Of a stretch of 64,000 nucleotides of DNA, positions 1 to 8,874 are shown in pieces (position 1 is the first letter of the stretch; each line of letters starts with the position of its first letter). The position numbers and the translations under genes are program-made. Location: contig NZ_MDDS01000013.1 of the NCBI RefSeq assembly GCF_001721295.1, positions 225,598 to 289,597 on the forward strand, written 5' to 3'. A model generated the notes under the pieces. That model was not told the DNA's origin. It saw only the letters and a list, made by a program, of their open reading frames with translations, and did not search any database. The stretch comes from Sphingomonas turrisvirgatae. GTDB taxonomy: Bacteria; Pseudomonadota; Alphaproteobacteria; Sphingomonadales; Sphingomonadaceae.

Positions 1-1
1 C

Positions 2-1660
2 GACGAGCATTGGGAATGGTCGATGCGGGAAAACCCGCTCACCGCCTCGTCGGTCGGCGATCGGCGCTACGACGCCGAACTCGGCGACTTCAGTCTGGAG
101 GCTGCCGATCGCCGCGCAAAGCAGTCCGCCGCCTTGCTCAAGAAGCTGGAAGCCATTCCCGATGGCGGCCTGTCGACCCAGGACCGGACGAGCAAGGCGA
201 TCCTGCGCCGCATGCTGCGCGAAGACATCGAGGAAGCTGGCTTCGGCCAGCGGATGATCACCTTCTCAAGCTACTCCTCCCCTTGGCAGTGGGTAGCCGG
301 GCTTGGGGAATCGACACCCTTCCGCACGCGCGTCGATTACGAAAGTTATCTGAGCCGGCTCGAGAAATTCCCCGCCGCCAACGATACCGTGCTCGCCATC
401 ACGGCGCGCGGCGTGAAGGAGGGCTATGTCCAGCCTTGCGTCGCGGTATCGGGGATCGAGGGGGCGATCCGCGGCGTCATCGCTGCCGATCCGGCGAAAT
501 CGCGCTTTTACGCGCCGTTCGCCGCCGCCCGGCCGGCGGCGGTTACTGAGGCCGAATGGTCGACGCTGCAAACCCGCGCGCAAACCGTCATCACCGCTCG
601 CCTGAACCCGGCCTATGCCAAGGCGGCGGATTACATGGTGCGCGACTATCTGCCCAAATGCGCCAAGGCAGTCGGTGTTTCGAACCAGCCGCGCGGTCGC
701 GATTACTACGCGCTTCAGATCCGGCGGCAGACCACGACCGACCTCAGCGCCGAGCAGATCCATCAGATCGGGCTTTCTGAAGTCGCGCGCATTCGGGCCG
801 AAATGGACGGCGTCGCGAAGTCCGCCGGCTTTCCCGACCGCGGCGCCTTCGTGAACGACCTGCGCACCAACCCCAAATATTATGCGGCCACACCCGAAGC
901 GCTGATGCAGGCAGCGGCGCGCATCGCCAAGACGATCGACGGCAAGATGCCGGGGCTGTTCGTCCGCCTGCCTCGCCTGCCTTATGGCACCAAGGAGATC
1001 CCGGCCGAGATCGCCGAAGGGACGACCACAGCCTATTACATGCCCGGCAGCCCGGCGAACGGCATTGCCGGATTCTACTTCGTGAATACCTCGAAGCTGG
1101 ACCAGCGCCCGCTGTACGAGCTGCCTGCGCTCACCGTGCATGAGGCGGTGCCGGGCCATCATCACCAGATCGCGCTGCAGCAGGAACTCGACCTGCCGCT
1201 GTTCCGTCGGCACCTCACCGGCTTTACCGCCTATGTCGAAGGCTGGGGCCTGTATGCCGAGCGGCTGGGGATCGAGATGGGGCTGTACGATACGCCCGAC
1301 AAGCAGATGGGGCGGCTGTCGTACGAGATGTGGCGCGCATCCCGGCTGGTGGTCGACACCGGCATCCATGCCAAGGGCTGGACGAAGGAACAGGCGGCCC
1401 GGTTCATGCTGGACAACACCGCACTGTCGGCCGCGAACATCGATGCCGAAGTGAACCGATATATCAGCTGGCCGGGCCAGGCGCTGGGCTACAAGCTGGG
1501 CGAGCTGAAGATCCGCGAGTTGCGGACGCGGGCCGAACAGGCGCTGGGTGCGAAGTTCGACCTGCGGCAGTTCCACGATGCGGTGCTGGATCAGGGCGCG
1601 GTGCCGCTCGATGTGCTGGACGCGCAGATCGAGGCGTGGATCGCGGCGCAGAACAAGTAG
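2..1660 (+). CDS. DUF885 family exported peptidase-like protein (5' partial)
   Basis: The reading frame is open from the left edge of the window, so the N-terminus (and any signal peptide) is missing; 552 residues are visible. The first visible residues, DEHWEWSMRENP, match the usual DUF885 beginning in which a Trp-rich helix precedes a loop containing a conserved GD. A HExxxGHH motif (HEAVPGHH, around base 1138) followed by an EGW motif about 33 residues later is the presumed zinc-binding site of this family, which groups with metallocarboxypeptidase-like enzymes. Peptidase activity is inferred from the family, not shown. The C-terminus ends normally near IAAQNK. An ATG at 23 is an internal methionine, not the start. 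Confidence 0.85.
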   Translation, partial: DEHWEWSMRENPLTASSVGDRRYDAELGDFSLEAADRRAKQSAALLKKLEAIPDGGLSTQDRTSKAILRRMLREDIEEAGFGQRMITFSSYSSPWQWVAGLGESTPFRTRVDYESYLSRLEKFPAANDTVLAITARGVKEGYVQPCVAVSGIEGAIRGVIAADPAKSRFYAPFAAARPAAVTEAEWSTLQTRAQTVITARLNPAYAKAADYMVRDYLPKCAKAVGVSNQPRGRDYYALQIRRQTTTDLSAEQIHQIGLSEVARIRAEMDGVAKSAGFPDRGAFVNDLRTNPKYYAATPEALMQAAARIAKTIDGKMPGLFVRLPRLPYGTKEIPAEIAEGTTTAYYMPGSPANGIAGFYFVNTSKLDQRPLYELPALTVHEAVPGHHHQIALQQELDLPLFRRHLTGFTAYVEGWGLYAERLGIEMGLYDTPDKQMGRLSYEMWRASRLVVDTGIHAKGWTKEQAARFMLDNTALSAANIDAEVNRYISWPGQALGYKLGELKIRELRTRAEQALGAKFDLRQFHDAVLDQGAVPLDVLDAQIEAWIAAQNK

Positions 1661-1722
1661 AACGCTTCTTTAACCGAAAATCTGTCATCACGCGTTCGGA
1701 ATTGGAGCGTGATGACAGCGTG

Positions 1723-2466
1723 ATGACCGGGCGCAAGATCAAGACCTTTGCCGTTCTCCTGCCCCTCGCGCTGACCGCGTGCGGCGGCGGGGACACGCAG
1801 CAGAATATCGCAGCGCTCGACAACGAGATCGGCGTGAACGGCGCCGACCCGGCGCTGATGAGCGCGCTGGGCGATCAGATCATGGTCGATCCACAGCTTG
1901 CCGCCCAATCGAACAAGGACGCGATCCGCCCCCCCAGCCAGCCCTATTCGGCGCAGCTGCCAGCCGAGACGGTTGCCGCCGGCAAGGCCGCGATGCCCAA
2001 GGACGGCGAGCTGATGAAGGCGCCTGCGCCTACCAAGGCCAGCAGCCAGGCCTTTGCCGCGCAGGAACAGGCGATCACGCTGGGCGGCATGGCCGCGCGG
2101 CAGAAGAACCCGCGCACCGCCGGTTGCGCTGCCAAGCTCGGCTATTCCGCCGGCTGGGCCGCACGGATGCCGGCCGATATGCCGCTTCACCCGCAAGCCC
2201 GCGTGGTCGAGGCCGCGGGCACGCAGGCCGATGGCTGCTCGCTCCGCGCCGTCAGCTTCTCGACCCCGCAGCCGCTGCAGACGATGATCGACTGGTATTA
2301 CACGCGCGCGATGAAGGGCGGCTATTCGGCCGAACATCAGCTGAAGGACGGCCAGCATCTGCTGGGCGGCACGCGCGGGCGCGACGGGGCGGCGTTCGTC
2401 GCCTTCCTTTCGGCGCGCGACGATGGCGGCACCGATATCGACCTGATTGCCGACGGCGCGAAATAA
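1723..2466 (+). CDS. Hypothetical lipoprotein
   Basis: A 247-residue protein with a lipoprotein signal peptide: basic N-terminus, hydrophobic core and a lipobox ending LTAC at residue 20, so it should be lipid-anchored in the cell envelope. The rest has no motif I recognise; the C-terminal third contains a segment that resembles domains sensing or binding at the cell surface only in being globular. The ATG at 1723 was chosen because it places the lipobox correctly; the frame is open further upstream but those codons overlap the DUF885 gene. It follows that gene by about 60 bases and may be co-transcribed. Confidence 0.7.
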   Translation: MTGRKIKTFAVLLPLALTACGGGDTQQNIAALDNEIGVNGADPALMSALGDQIMVDPQLAAQSNKDAIRPPSQPYSAQLPAETVAAGKAAMPKDGELMKAPAPTKASSQAFAAQEQAITLGGMAARQKNPRTAGCAAKLGYSAGWAARMPADMPLHPQARVVEAAGTQADGCSLRAVSFSTPQPLQTMIDWYYTRAMKGGYSAEHQLKDGQHLLGGTRGRDGAAFVAFLSARDDGGTDIDLIADGAK

Positions 2467-2590
2467 TCACGAGCTCTCCCGGGGGGCGGGGCTGAACACT
2501 CCGTCCCCAACTCGAGCATGGCCGCGGCCCGACACTTCACATCGGTAACGCCGCTTTGCCCTTCATGCCGAACCGCGCTAGGGCAGCGCG

Positions 2591-2971
2591 ATGCAGCATC
2601 TCCTTTTCGTCATGCTCGGCGGCGCGGCTGGCGCCGGTGCGCGGCACCTGACCGGTCGCGCGGCTTCAGGGCTGCTGGGTCCAACGTTCCCGTGGGGGAC
2701 GCTGGTGGTCAATTTGCTGGGCGGTTTCGCCATGGGCGCGCTGGTCGCGTGGCTGGGGGCGCGCACGAGCGGCAGCAACGAGGCACTGCGCTACCTGCTC
2801 GGCGTCGGGGTGCTGGGCGGCTTCACGACCTTTTCGGCATTCTCGCTCGATGCGGTGCAAATGCTTGAGCGGGGCGACCATGGCCTGGCGCTGGCATACA
2901 TCCTCGCCTCCGTCGTCGGATCGATCGCCGCGCTGTTCGCCGGCCTCCAGCTTTCGCGAGCCTTTGCATGA
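2591..2971 (+). CDS. crcB: Fluoride ion channel CrcB
   Basis: A 126-residue, four-helix membrane protein of the CrcB/Fluc family, which exports fluoride as an antiparallel dimer. Diagnostic segments are visible: an N-terminal GGAAGAGAR-type loop, NLLGGFAMG near residue 40 and GGFTTFSAFS near residue 77, the last carrying the Phe and Thr/Ser residues that line the fluoride pore. Its stop codon overlaps the start of the pseudouridine synthase gene (ATGA), indicating translational coupling. No fluoride riboswitch was recognised in the short upstream space, which is only about 120 bases long. Confidence 0.93.
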   Translation: MQHLLFVMLGGAAGAGARHLTGRAASGLLGPTFPWGTLVVNLLGGFAMGALVAWLGARTSGSNEALRYLLGVGVLGGFTTFSAFSLDAVQMLERGDHGLALAYILASVVGSIAALFAGLQLSRAFA

Positions 2972-4104
2972 CCGCCGAACAGAATGTCCGCCAGTTCACC
3001 GTCGCGATCGACGATGACGGCATCCGGCTGGACCGCTGGTTCAAGCGGCATCTGCCCGACGCCAGCTTCAACATCGTCTCGCGCTGGGCCCGCACCGGAC
3101 AGCTGCGAATCGATGGCGCCCGCGCCACGCCGGGCGATCGCATCCAGGCGGGACAAGTCATCCGGGTCCCCCCGGCGGACGCCATGCCGCCGCCGGCCGC
3201 CAAGGCCAAAAAGGCGCGTGTCCAGCTGACGCCCGAGCAGATCGAATTCGCCGAATCGATGGTGATCCATCGCGACGACCAGGCCATCGTGCTGAACAAG
3301 CCACCGGGCCTGGCGACGCAGGGCGGCACCAAGACGCACGACCATGTCGATCAGCTGCTCGACGGCCTGTATTTCGACCTCGATATGCGGCCCAAGCTGG
3401 TCCACCGGCTGGACAAGGACACGTCGGGTGCGCTCGTCCTTGCCCGGACCGCGCGGGCGGCGGCGTTCTTCTCCAAGAGCTTTTCCGGCCGCACCGCGCG
3501 AAAAACCTATTGGGCGATCATCATGGACGTGCCCAGCATCGAGGACGGCTATATCGACCTGCCGCTGGGCAAGCAGCCGGGCACCGGTGGCGAGAAGATG
3601 CAGGTCGATGAGAAGGACGGCCAGCCTGCCCGCACCCGCTATCGCGTGATCGACCGTGCGGGCAACCGCGCCGCGTGGGTGGAGTTGCAACCGCATACCG
3701 GCCGTACCCACCAGCTGCGCGTGCATATGGCGGCGATCGGCCACCCAATCGTCGGCGATGGCAAGTACGGCATGGCCGACGCGTTCCTGTCGGGCAGCAT
3801 CAGCCGCAAGATGCACCTGCACGCCCGCCGCATCCGCATCGACCATCCCGATGGCGGCAAGCTGGACGTCACGGCCGAGGTGCCGCAGCACTTTGCCGAC
3901 ACGCTGAAGCAGCTGGGATTTGACATTGCCAAGGGTGACAACATGCCGCCCGACGAGCGTGGACCGCTGACCAAGGAGCAGGAAAAGGCGAAGGCCAAGG
4001 CGCACGCCAAGACCTATCGCAAGGAGCGCCGCGGCGAACGGCGGGGACGCGGCGAGAAGGCGGCTGCGAAGCCTGCCAAACCGGGCAAGCCCAGGCAGAA
4101 ATGA
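2968..4104 (+). CDS. RluA-family 23S rRNA pseudouridine synthase with basic C-terminal tail
   Basis: A 378-residue RNA pseudouridine synthase. An S4 RNA-binding domain occupies roughly residues 15-65; the catalytic domain has HRLDKDTSG with the catalytic Asp near residue 149. The family converts uridine to pseudouridine in 23S rRNA; RluC or RluD specificity cannot be decided here. The last 50 residues are extremely rich in Lys, Arg, Glu and Ala (repeated KAKAHAK and RRGERRGRG type runs), an extension beyond the usual family length that could add RNA affinity. The gene overlaps crcB upstream and the HAD hydrolase downstream by four bases each, so it is the second gene of a tight operon. Confidence 0.92.
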   Translation: MTAEQNVRQFTVAIDDDGIRLDRWFKRHLPDASFNIVSRWARTGQLRIDGARATPGDRIQAGQVIRVPPADAMPPPAAKAKKARVQLTPEQIEFAESMVIHRDDQAIVLNKPPGLATQGGTKTHDHVDQLLDGLYFDLDMRPKLVHRLDKDTSGALVLARTARAAAFFSKSFSGRTARKTYWAIIMDVPSIEDGYIDLPLGKQPGTGGEKMQVDEKDGQPARTRYRVIDRAGNRAAWVELQPHTGRTHQLRVHMAAIGHPIVGDGKYGMADAFLSGSISRKMHLHARRIRIDHPDGGKLDVTAEVPQHFADTLKQLGFDIAKGDNMPPDERGPLTKEQEKAKAKAHAKTYRKERRGERRGRGEKAAAKPAKPGKPRQK

Positions 4105-4760
4105 CGCGGCTCGCCGTCTTCGACTGCGACGGGACGCTGGTCGATTCGCAGGCCAATATCTGCCGCGCGATGGAGGCGTGCTTTGCCGAGCATCGGCTGG
4201 AGCCACCGGGCCGAGAGGCGATCCGGCGCATTGTCGGCCTGAGCCTGGTTCCGGCCATCGCGCAGTTGCTGCCCGACGCCGAAGCCGGTCAGCATGCGGC
4301 GATGGCGGACGCCTATAAGCAGGCGTTCTGGCGGATGCGCAGTGACCGCAGCCTGGACCCCGAGCCGCTGTTCGACGGCGTGGCCGAGGCGATCGAGACG
4401 CTGTACGCCGCCGGCTGGCAATTGGGCGTGGCGACGGGCAAGTCGGATCGCGGCCTCAGCCACATCCTGGAGCACCATGGGCTGACGCATCGCTTCGTCA
4501 CTTTGCAGACCGCGGACCGGCATCCGTCCAAGCCACACCCCGCCATGCTGGATGCCGCCATCGCCGAGGCAGGTGCCTCGCCCGAGACCACGGCGATGAT
4601 CGGCGACACCAGCTTCGACATCGAGATGGCGGTCGCCGCGGGGGCGCATCCGATCGGGGTGGCATGGGGCTATCATGAGGCGGCGGAGCTGCATGCGGCG
4701 GGCGCGCGCGGCGTGCTGACCCATGCCCGCGACCTGCCCGCGCTGCTGGAGGCACTATGA
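4101..4760 (+). CDS. HAD-IA family phosphatase (phosphoglycolate phosphatase-like)
   Basis: A 219-residue HAD superfamily hydrolase. Motif I is FDCDGT near the N-terminus with the nucleophile Asp8 and Asp10, followed by a helical cap domain, motif II in VATGKS, the Lys of motif III in SKPHP and the acidic motif IV GDTSFD. The organisation is that of subfamily IA phosphoglycolate phosphatases and related Gph/PpaX enzymes, but the substrate cannot be read from sequence. It overlaps both neighbours by four bases (ATGA junctions), which argues for a co-translated operon with the pseudouridine synthase; a pairing seen often in alphaproteobacteria. Confidence 0.9.
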   Translation: MTRLAVFDCDGTLVDSQANICRAMEACFAEHRLEPPGREAIRRIVGLSLVPAIAQLLPDAEAGQHAAMADAYKQAFWRMRSDRSLDPEPLFDGVAEAIETLYAAGWQLGVATGKSDRGLSHILEHHGLTHRFVTLQTADRHPSKPHPAMLDAAIAEAGASPETTAMIGDTSFDIEMAVAAGAHPIGVAWGYHEAAELHAAGARGVLTHARDLPALLEAL

Positions 4761-4972
4761 CCGAGGATCCGGCACGCAACCGCTATTTCGCGATGGTCGG
4801 AACTCAGCTGGTCGCGGTGATCGGCGCGGTGTTCGGCCTGGTGCTGATGGGCCGCGCGGCCGACTGGTACGTCATGATCCTGGGCGGGGCGATCCTGCTG
4901 GCAAGCCTGTATATGATGGCCGTGGTGCCGCGCGCGATGGCGCGCAAGTGGCGCACCCCACCGGAAGCGTAG
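4757..4972 (+). CDS. Small two-helix membrane protein
   Basis: A 71-residue protein with two hydrophobic segments (about residues 14-33 and 37-57) and a short basic C-terminus. No named domain was recognised. The start overlaps the stop of the upstream phosphatase gene by four bases and the ATP12 gene begins three bases after its stop, so it is embedded in the operon and very likely real. Its conserved position between a Gph-like phosphatase and ATP12 is known in sphingomonad-like genomes, but no function is assigned. Confidence 0.75.
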   Translation: MTEDPARNRYFAMVGTQLVAVIGAVFGLVLMGRAADWYVMILGGAILLASLYMMAVVPRAMARKWRTPPEA

Positions 4973-4975
4973 GCG

Positions 4976-5665
4976 ATGAGAAGGTTCTGGAAAAACGTTG
5001 CCGTGGTCGCTGCAGCGGGCGGGCATGACGTGCATCTTGACGGCCGTCCGGTGCGCACGCCGGGGCGCGCGCCGCTGACGCTGCCCACCCCCGCCCTTGC
5101 CGAGGCGGTGGCGGAAGAGTGGCACGCGGTCGGCGAGACGATCGATCCGCGCGCGATGCCGCTGACCGGCCTTGCCAATGCGGCGATCGATCGAGTCGCT
5201 GCCGATCCTGCGGCCTTTGCCGCCGGCCTTGCCAAATATGGCGAGAGCGACCTGCTCTGCTATCGCGCCGACCACCCCCTTGAGCTGAAGCTTCGGCAGG
5301 AGGCAGCATGGGACCCGCTGCTTGGCTGGGCCGCGACGCGCTATGCCGCGCCGCTGGAGACGGTGACGGGGATCGTTCATCGCGCTCAGCCGGCGGACAG
5401 CCTCGCCGCGTTGGGCCAAGCGGTGGCGACGCGTTCGCCGTTCGAGCTTGCCGCACTCTCGCCGCTGGTGACCGTGACCGGATCGCTGGTCGCGGCGCTC
5501 GCGCTGCTGGAGGGTGCAGCAAGCGCCGACGACATCTGGTCAGCGGTCAATCTGGACGAGGATTGGCAGGTCGAGCATTGGGGCGAAGACGACCTCGCCC
5601 GACAGGCCCGCACGGCGCGCCACGCCGATTTCGACGCGGCCGTGCGGTTCCTCAGCCTGTTATAA
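4976..5665 (+). CDS. ATP12 family F1-ATPase assembly chaperone
   Basis: A 229-residue protein of the ATP12 family, which in mitochondria binds the F1 alpha subunit before assembly of the ATP synthase catalytic head; bacterial copies are confined mainly to alphaproteobacteria. Family features are the opening RRFWKNV segment, the VRTPGRAPL stretch near residue 26, and the central AEEWHAVGETIDP region followed by PLTGLANAAID. The length is usual for the family. It is the last gene of the crcB-to-ATP12 operon and its stop codon overlaps, tail to tail, the end of the gene on the opposite strand. Confidence 0.92.
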   Translation: MRRFWKNVAVVAAAGGHDVHLDGRPVRTPGRAPLTLPTPALAEAVAEEWHAVGETIDPRAMPLTGLANAAIDRVAADPAAFAAGLAKYGESDLLCYRADHPLELKLRQEAAWDPLLGWAATRYAAPLETVTGIVHRAQPADSLAALGQAVATRSPFELAALSPLVTVTGSLVAALALLEGAASADDIWSAVNLDEDWQVEHWGEDDLARQARTARHADFDAAVRFLSLL

Positions 5666-6229
5666 GGCAGGCCGCGCGGCGCTGGCCGGGCCGGGCAGCA
5701 GCTTGGCGATGACCGCGCCGGCCGCGAGCCATCCGGTCACCTCGCTGATCCAAAGATAGACATAATAGCCGGTCGGGGCATGGTTGAAGATCGGCTGGCC
5801 CAACTGGCTGTACGCGGTGAAGGCGACCGCCAGCACCGCGACCAGCCGCATGCGCCGTGCGAAGGTCGCCTCCGACGCCGCCATTCGCAGCGCCAGCGCC
5901 AGCAGCAGCGCACAGACGATGCCGAGGATCAGCCCGCCGACCAGCGCACCCATATCGGGATTGGCGAAACCGTTGGCGTTGAACAGGACGAGTGCGATCG
6001 GTCCCTGGCCATAGGCCGTGGTGCCAGCCGGCGTACCCGGCCAGGGGATCGGATAGGCACCGGTGCCGCCCGCGCCGAGATTTTGCGCCAACGCCGCCTG
6101 AACCGCCGCGCTCTGCATGTCGCCGGCATTGCTGAGCGCCAGCATGCTGAGCGGCGTGCCCCAGAAGATGAAGCCGACGATCCACATGGCGATCCCGCCG
6201 AGCAAACCGCCCAAAATCACGCGTGGCAT
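5660..6229 (-). CDS. Hypothetical integral membrane protein
   Basis: A 189-residue protein with about four hydrophobic helices (near residues 5-25, 90-115, 125-145 and 155-178) and a longer non-hydrophobic loop between the first two that is rich in Gly, Ala and Pro. It resembles small DUF-type membrane proteins of sphingomonads but no domain is recognised and no function can be given. The C-terminal coding end overlaps the ATP12 gene end by six bases in convergent orientation. The 250 bases upstream of its start contain no gene that I can support. Confidence 0.7.
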   Translation of the reverse strand: MPRVILGGLLGGIAMWIVGFIFWGTPLSMLALSNAGDMQSAAVQAALAQNLGAGGTGAYPIPWPGTPAGTTAYGQGPIALVLFNANGFANPDMGALVGGLILGIVCALLLALALRMAASEATFARRMRLVAVLAVAFTAYSQLGQPIFNHAPTGYYVYLWISEVTGWLAAGAVIAKLLPGPASAARPAL

Positions 6230-6482
6230 CGGCGTTGTCCCCTGTGTTTTTCGATCGACCGATCAACGCGGGTATAGCCGATTGGGTGCGTGTAGGAAAA
6301 TGAGGTCACTAAACCGCTGAGGTCGTTTGGTTTTTTAAGATGGCGCGATCATCCGGACAAGGTTCAGACGGCGGCGCTGGCGGATGGCGGATCCAACGAA
6401 GTGCGACGATGGCGACCAACTTCGTATGATGCGTCGATCCGGGTACGTTGCGGCGGCGGCGGGAAATGTCGACGAGCGACAC

Positions 6483-7418
6483 TCAGCGATGCGCGGCGCG
6501 CTTGAGCCTGTCGTTGATCGCGACGCCGATTTCGGCGTCGGGGACCGGTGCGATGGCGATTGCGCTGGCGGGCGACGCATCGGCGCAATGCAGCGCGTCG
6601 AACAGGCGCGCCGCCGCCTCGACCAGATCGCCGGACGCAGAGAGCGTGTCGTCACCGGCGATGCTGCCGAAGCCGATCAGCCATTCGCCCGGCCGGCGAT
6701 CGACCGCATTCAGGCGAAGCGGCTTGCGCGGCGCATAGTGGCTGGCGAGTTGGCCCGGCGCTTCGATGCTGCCGCCCGTGCCCTGGCCCAGTGGTCGGCC
6801 CAGTACCGCCTCGATCCGATCGGGCGTGATCGGGCCGGGGCGTAGCACGCGCGGTGCCTGTCCGAGCGCGACGATGGTGGATTCGATGCCGCCGCTGGTC
6901 GCGCCGTCATCGATGATGAGGGGGATGCGGCCGGCAAGACTGGCCGCGACATGGGCGGCGCGGGTCGGGCTGATCGAACCGCTGGCATTGGCCGATGGGG
7001 CTGCCAGCGGCTTGCCGCACGCGGCGAGCAGCGCCTGCATCGCGCGATGATGCGGCACGCGGATGGCGATGGTGTCGAGTCCGGCAGTGACCAATCCGGC
7101 AATCGCGGCTTCGCGATGCAGCGGCAGGACCAGCGTGAGCGGGCCGGGCCAGAAGGCGGCGGCGAGCGCGCGGGCGCCGGCGTCGAACTGCGCGACCCGC
7201 TCGGCGGCCGCGAGGTCGGCAACGTGGACGATCAGCGGGTTGAACGAGGGCCGGCCCTTGGCGGCGTAGATGCCGGCGACTGCGGCCGAATTGGTGGCGT
7301 CGGCAGCGAGGCCATAGACGGTTTCGGTCGGCACCGCGACGCAGCCGCCCGCCGCGATGACAGCCGCGGCCTGCGCGATGGCGGCGTTGGAATGGGGCAG
7401 GATGCGAGTGTCGGTCAT
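6483..7418 (-). CDS. L-threonylcarbamoyladenylate synthase (Sua5/YrdC type)
   Basis: A 311-residue two-domain Sua5-type enzyme that makes threonylcarbamoyl-AMP from threonine, bicarbonate and ATP for the universal t6A37 tRNA modification. The YrdC domain fills the first 200 residues, with the VPTETVYGL signature, the KGRPSFNPLI motif and SANASGSISPT; the C-terminal Sua5 domain follows a PxxASHYAPR linker. The ATG at 7418 was preferred to an in-frame ATG 39 bases upstream because the extra residues are Arg-rich and unlike family members. The gene ends at the boundary of a stretch without genes on its downstream side. Confidence 0.93.
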   Translation of the reverse strand: MTDTRILPHSNAAIAQAAAVIAAGGCVAVPTETVYGLAADATNSAAVAGIYAAKGRPSFNPLIVHVADLAAAERVAQFDAGARALAAAFWPGPLTLVLPLHREAAIAGLVTAGLDTIAIRVPHHRAMQALLAACGKPLAAPSANASGSISPTRAAHVAASLAGRIPLIIDDGATSGGIESTIVALGQAPRVLRPGPITPDRIEAVLGRPLGQGTGGSIEAPGQLASHYAPRKPLRLNAVDRRPGEWLIGFGSIAGDDTLSASGDLVEAAARLFDALHCADASPASAIAIAPVPDAEIGVAINDRLKRAAHR

Positions 7419-7498
7419 GCGCCTGCGTGCGCTATCGCGCCGGGATGCGACCGGCAAGGGCGTGGGACGGGCTTGCAGGCGTGACTCTCGAAGCTGCG

Positions 7499-7612
7499 GT
7501 CGCCCTCACCCCCCCTACGCCGCCATTCCAACGACGCTGCGCGCCGCCGGAACCTTGGGCGGCTCCGCCCACCGCTGCGCGGCGGGCCCCTCCCCCTCCC
7601 GGTGGGAGAGGG
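7499..7612. repeat. GC-rich dispersed intergenic repeat, copy 1
   Basis: This spacer begins GTCGCCCTCACCC and ends CTCCCGGTGGGAGAGGG, the same two modules found at 8679-8715 and 20375-20430. The right module forms a hairpin (CTCCC/GGGAG). It lies directly after the stop codon of the GntR gene read leftwards, where it could serve as a terminator. The repeated modules in three separate intergenic spacers show it is a dispersed element; this copy is the longest, with about 60 extra bases between the modules. Confidence 0.65.
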
Positions 7613-7616
7613 TCTT

Positions 7617-7973
7617 TCAGGCCGTTTCGCGTTCGAGCAGGTCGCGGACGTTGAGGCCGAGCAGGGCGATGTGTTCGCGCACCTTCGGCCAGTGGCCGGT
7701 CAGGAAGCGATCGCGTTCAGCAACCTTCAACCGCTCGACCGCGCCGGGCAGGACGAACATGCCGACGCCGCGCCGCACCTCGACATAGCCGTCGTCCTGA
7801 AAGCTTTGATACGCCTTTGCCACCGTCAGCGGGTTCGCGCCGTGTTCGGCGGCGAGCGCGCGCACCGAGGGCAGCTGATCCCCCGCCCGGTATTCGCCGC
7901 GCAGGATCGCCGAGGCGATGCTGGCGCGCAGCTTGAGGTAAACCGGGCTGTCCTGGTGTTCGAGCGCTGTCAT
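7617..7973 (-). CDS. GntR family transcriptional regulator (YtrA-like, short)
   Basis: A 118-residue regulator made of one GntR winged helix-turn-helix (about residues 10-78, with the typical SPVYLKLRASIASAI start, GDQLPSVRALAAEHGANPLTV and the EVRRGVGMFV wing) followed by a short C-terminal helical tail. This length matches the YtrA subfamily, which usually controls neighbouring ABC transporter genes; none lies next to it here. It is divergent from nothing and follows the nitroreductase on the same strand with 74 bases between them, so a separate promoter is possible. Confidence 0.9.
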   Translation of the reverse strand: MTALEHQDSPVYLKLRASIASAILRGEYRAGDQLPSVRALAAEHGANPLTVAKAYQSFQDDGYVEVRRGVGMFVLPGAVERLKVAERDRFLTGHWPKVREHIALLGLNVRDLLERETA

Positions 7974-8047
7974 GCTGATCTAATACAGCAACTGGCAGAC
8001 AAGTTCCAGCGTCAATGAAGTTGCAGGCGATACCATCGGTCCTGAAA

Positions 8048-8635
8048 TCAGACGGCGCCGGTCCAAGTCGAGACGACCCGATCGAGGTCGGGCCGGGGCC
8101 GCTCCTCAAGTTCCCGGGACGGCGTACCGATGAAGACGAAGCCGGCGATACGTTCGGACGCGGCGCCGAACAGGTCGCGGACCGCGTCGCTGAACGCCGC
8201 CCAGCCGGTGAGCCAGCACGCGGCATAGCCCATGGCGTGCGCGGCATGCTCGAGGTTCATCGTTGCCGCACCGACCGACAATTCCTGCTCCCAGAGCGGG
8301 ATCTTGCTGGCCAGTTTTGGCGAGGCGAGCACGACGACGAGCGTCGGGGCGTAGCGCGAGAACTGGTCCATGGTATCCAGTTCCATTCGCCCCGCCCCCG
8401 GCTTTTCGGCGCGATAAGCCTCGACGAGCGCCGCGGCGAGCGCGTCGCGCGCGTCCTGCGGCACGACCACGAAACGCCATGGGGCGAGCTTGCCGTGATC
8501 GGGCGTGCGCGTCGCGATTTCGAGCATCTGGCGCAGTTCGGCCTCGTCCGGGCCGGGCGCGACGAGGTCGCGCGCCTTGGCCGAGCGGCGCGTGGCGAGC
8601 AGCGAGAGCGGGGTCGTGCGGTCGTTGAAGGTCAT
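8048..8635 (-). CDS. Nitroreductase family flavoprotein (YdjA-like)
   Basis: A 195-residue nitroreductase-fold protein, expected to bind FMN as a dimer and reduce nitro or quinone-like compounds with NAD(P)H. Family signs are the early RRSAKARDL segment, the ATRTPDHGKLAPWRFVVV motif near residue 40 and the GYAACWLTGW segment near residue 140. Length and motif order fit the YdjA/TdsD subgroup rather than the longer NfsB group. The physiological substrate cannot be inferred. It precedes the GntR regulator on the same strand. Confidence 0.88.
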   Translation of the reverse strand: MTFNDRTTPLSLLATRRSAKARDLVAPGPDEAELRQMLEIATRTPDHGKLAPWRFVVVPQDARDALAAALVEAYRAEKPGAGRMELDTMDQFSRYAPTLVVVLASPKLASKIPLWEQELSVGAATMNLEHAAHAMGYAACWLTGWAAFSDAVRDLFGAASERIAGFVFIGTPSRELEERPRPDLDRVVSTWTGAV

Positions 8636-8678
8636 GGATGGGCGTTAATCGATGCCGGTGGGCCGGGCAACGTGGCTG

Positions 8679-8715
8679 GTCGCCCTCACCCCTCCCGCCT
8701 CTTTCGGTGGGAGCG
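8679..8715. repeat. GC-rich dispersed intergenic repeat, copy 2 (short)
   Basis: A short copy of the repeat: GTCGCCCTCACCC followed after about 10 bases by CGGTGGGAG. It lies in the 239-base space between the divergent nitroreductase and peptide transporter genes, so unlike the other two copies it is in a promoter-containing spacer rather than after stop codons. Confidence 0.55.
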
Positions 8716-8874
8716 GATTCTTGCGGTCGCCATCCTGTCGCCCGAGCGGAAAGCCCGCGCCCGCCGCGCCTCCCACCCGCAGCGGTCCAGTTACGAGCGA
8801 CACAATATTACTTCACACGCCAAGTTTCGCCGCTAGTCTCGCGCCACCATGGCCCCTGGGCCGGAAAAGAGACA

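Noticed and set aside
6230..6482. A hidden small gene between the membrane protein and the Sua5 gene
   Set aside because: Open frames exist in several phases but are Arg-rich shadows with no ribosome binding site or motif.
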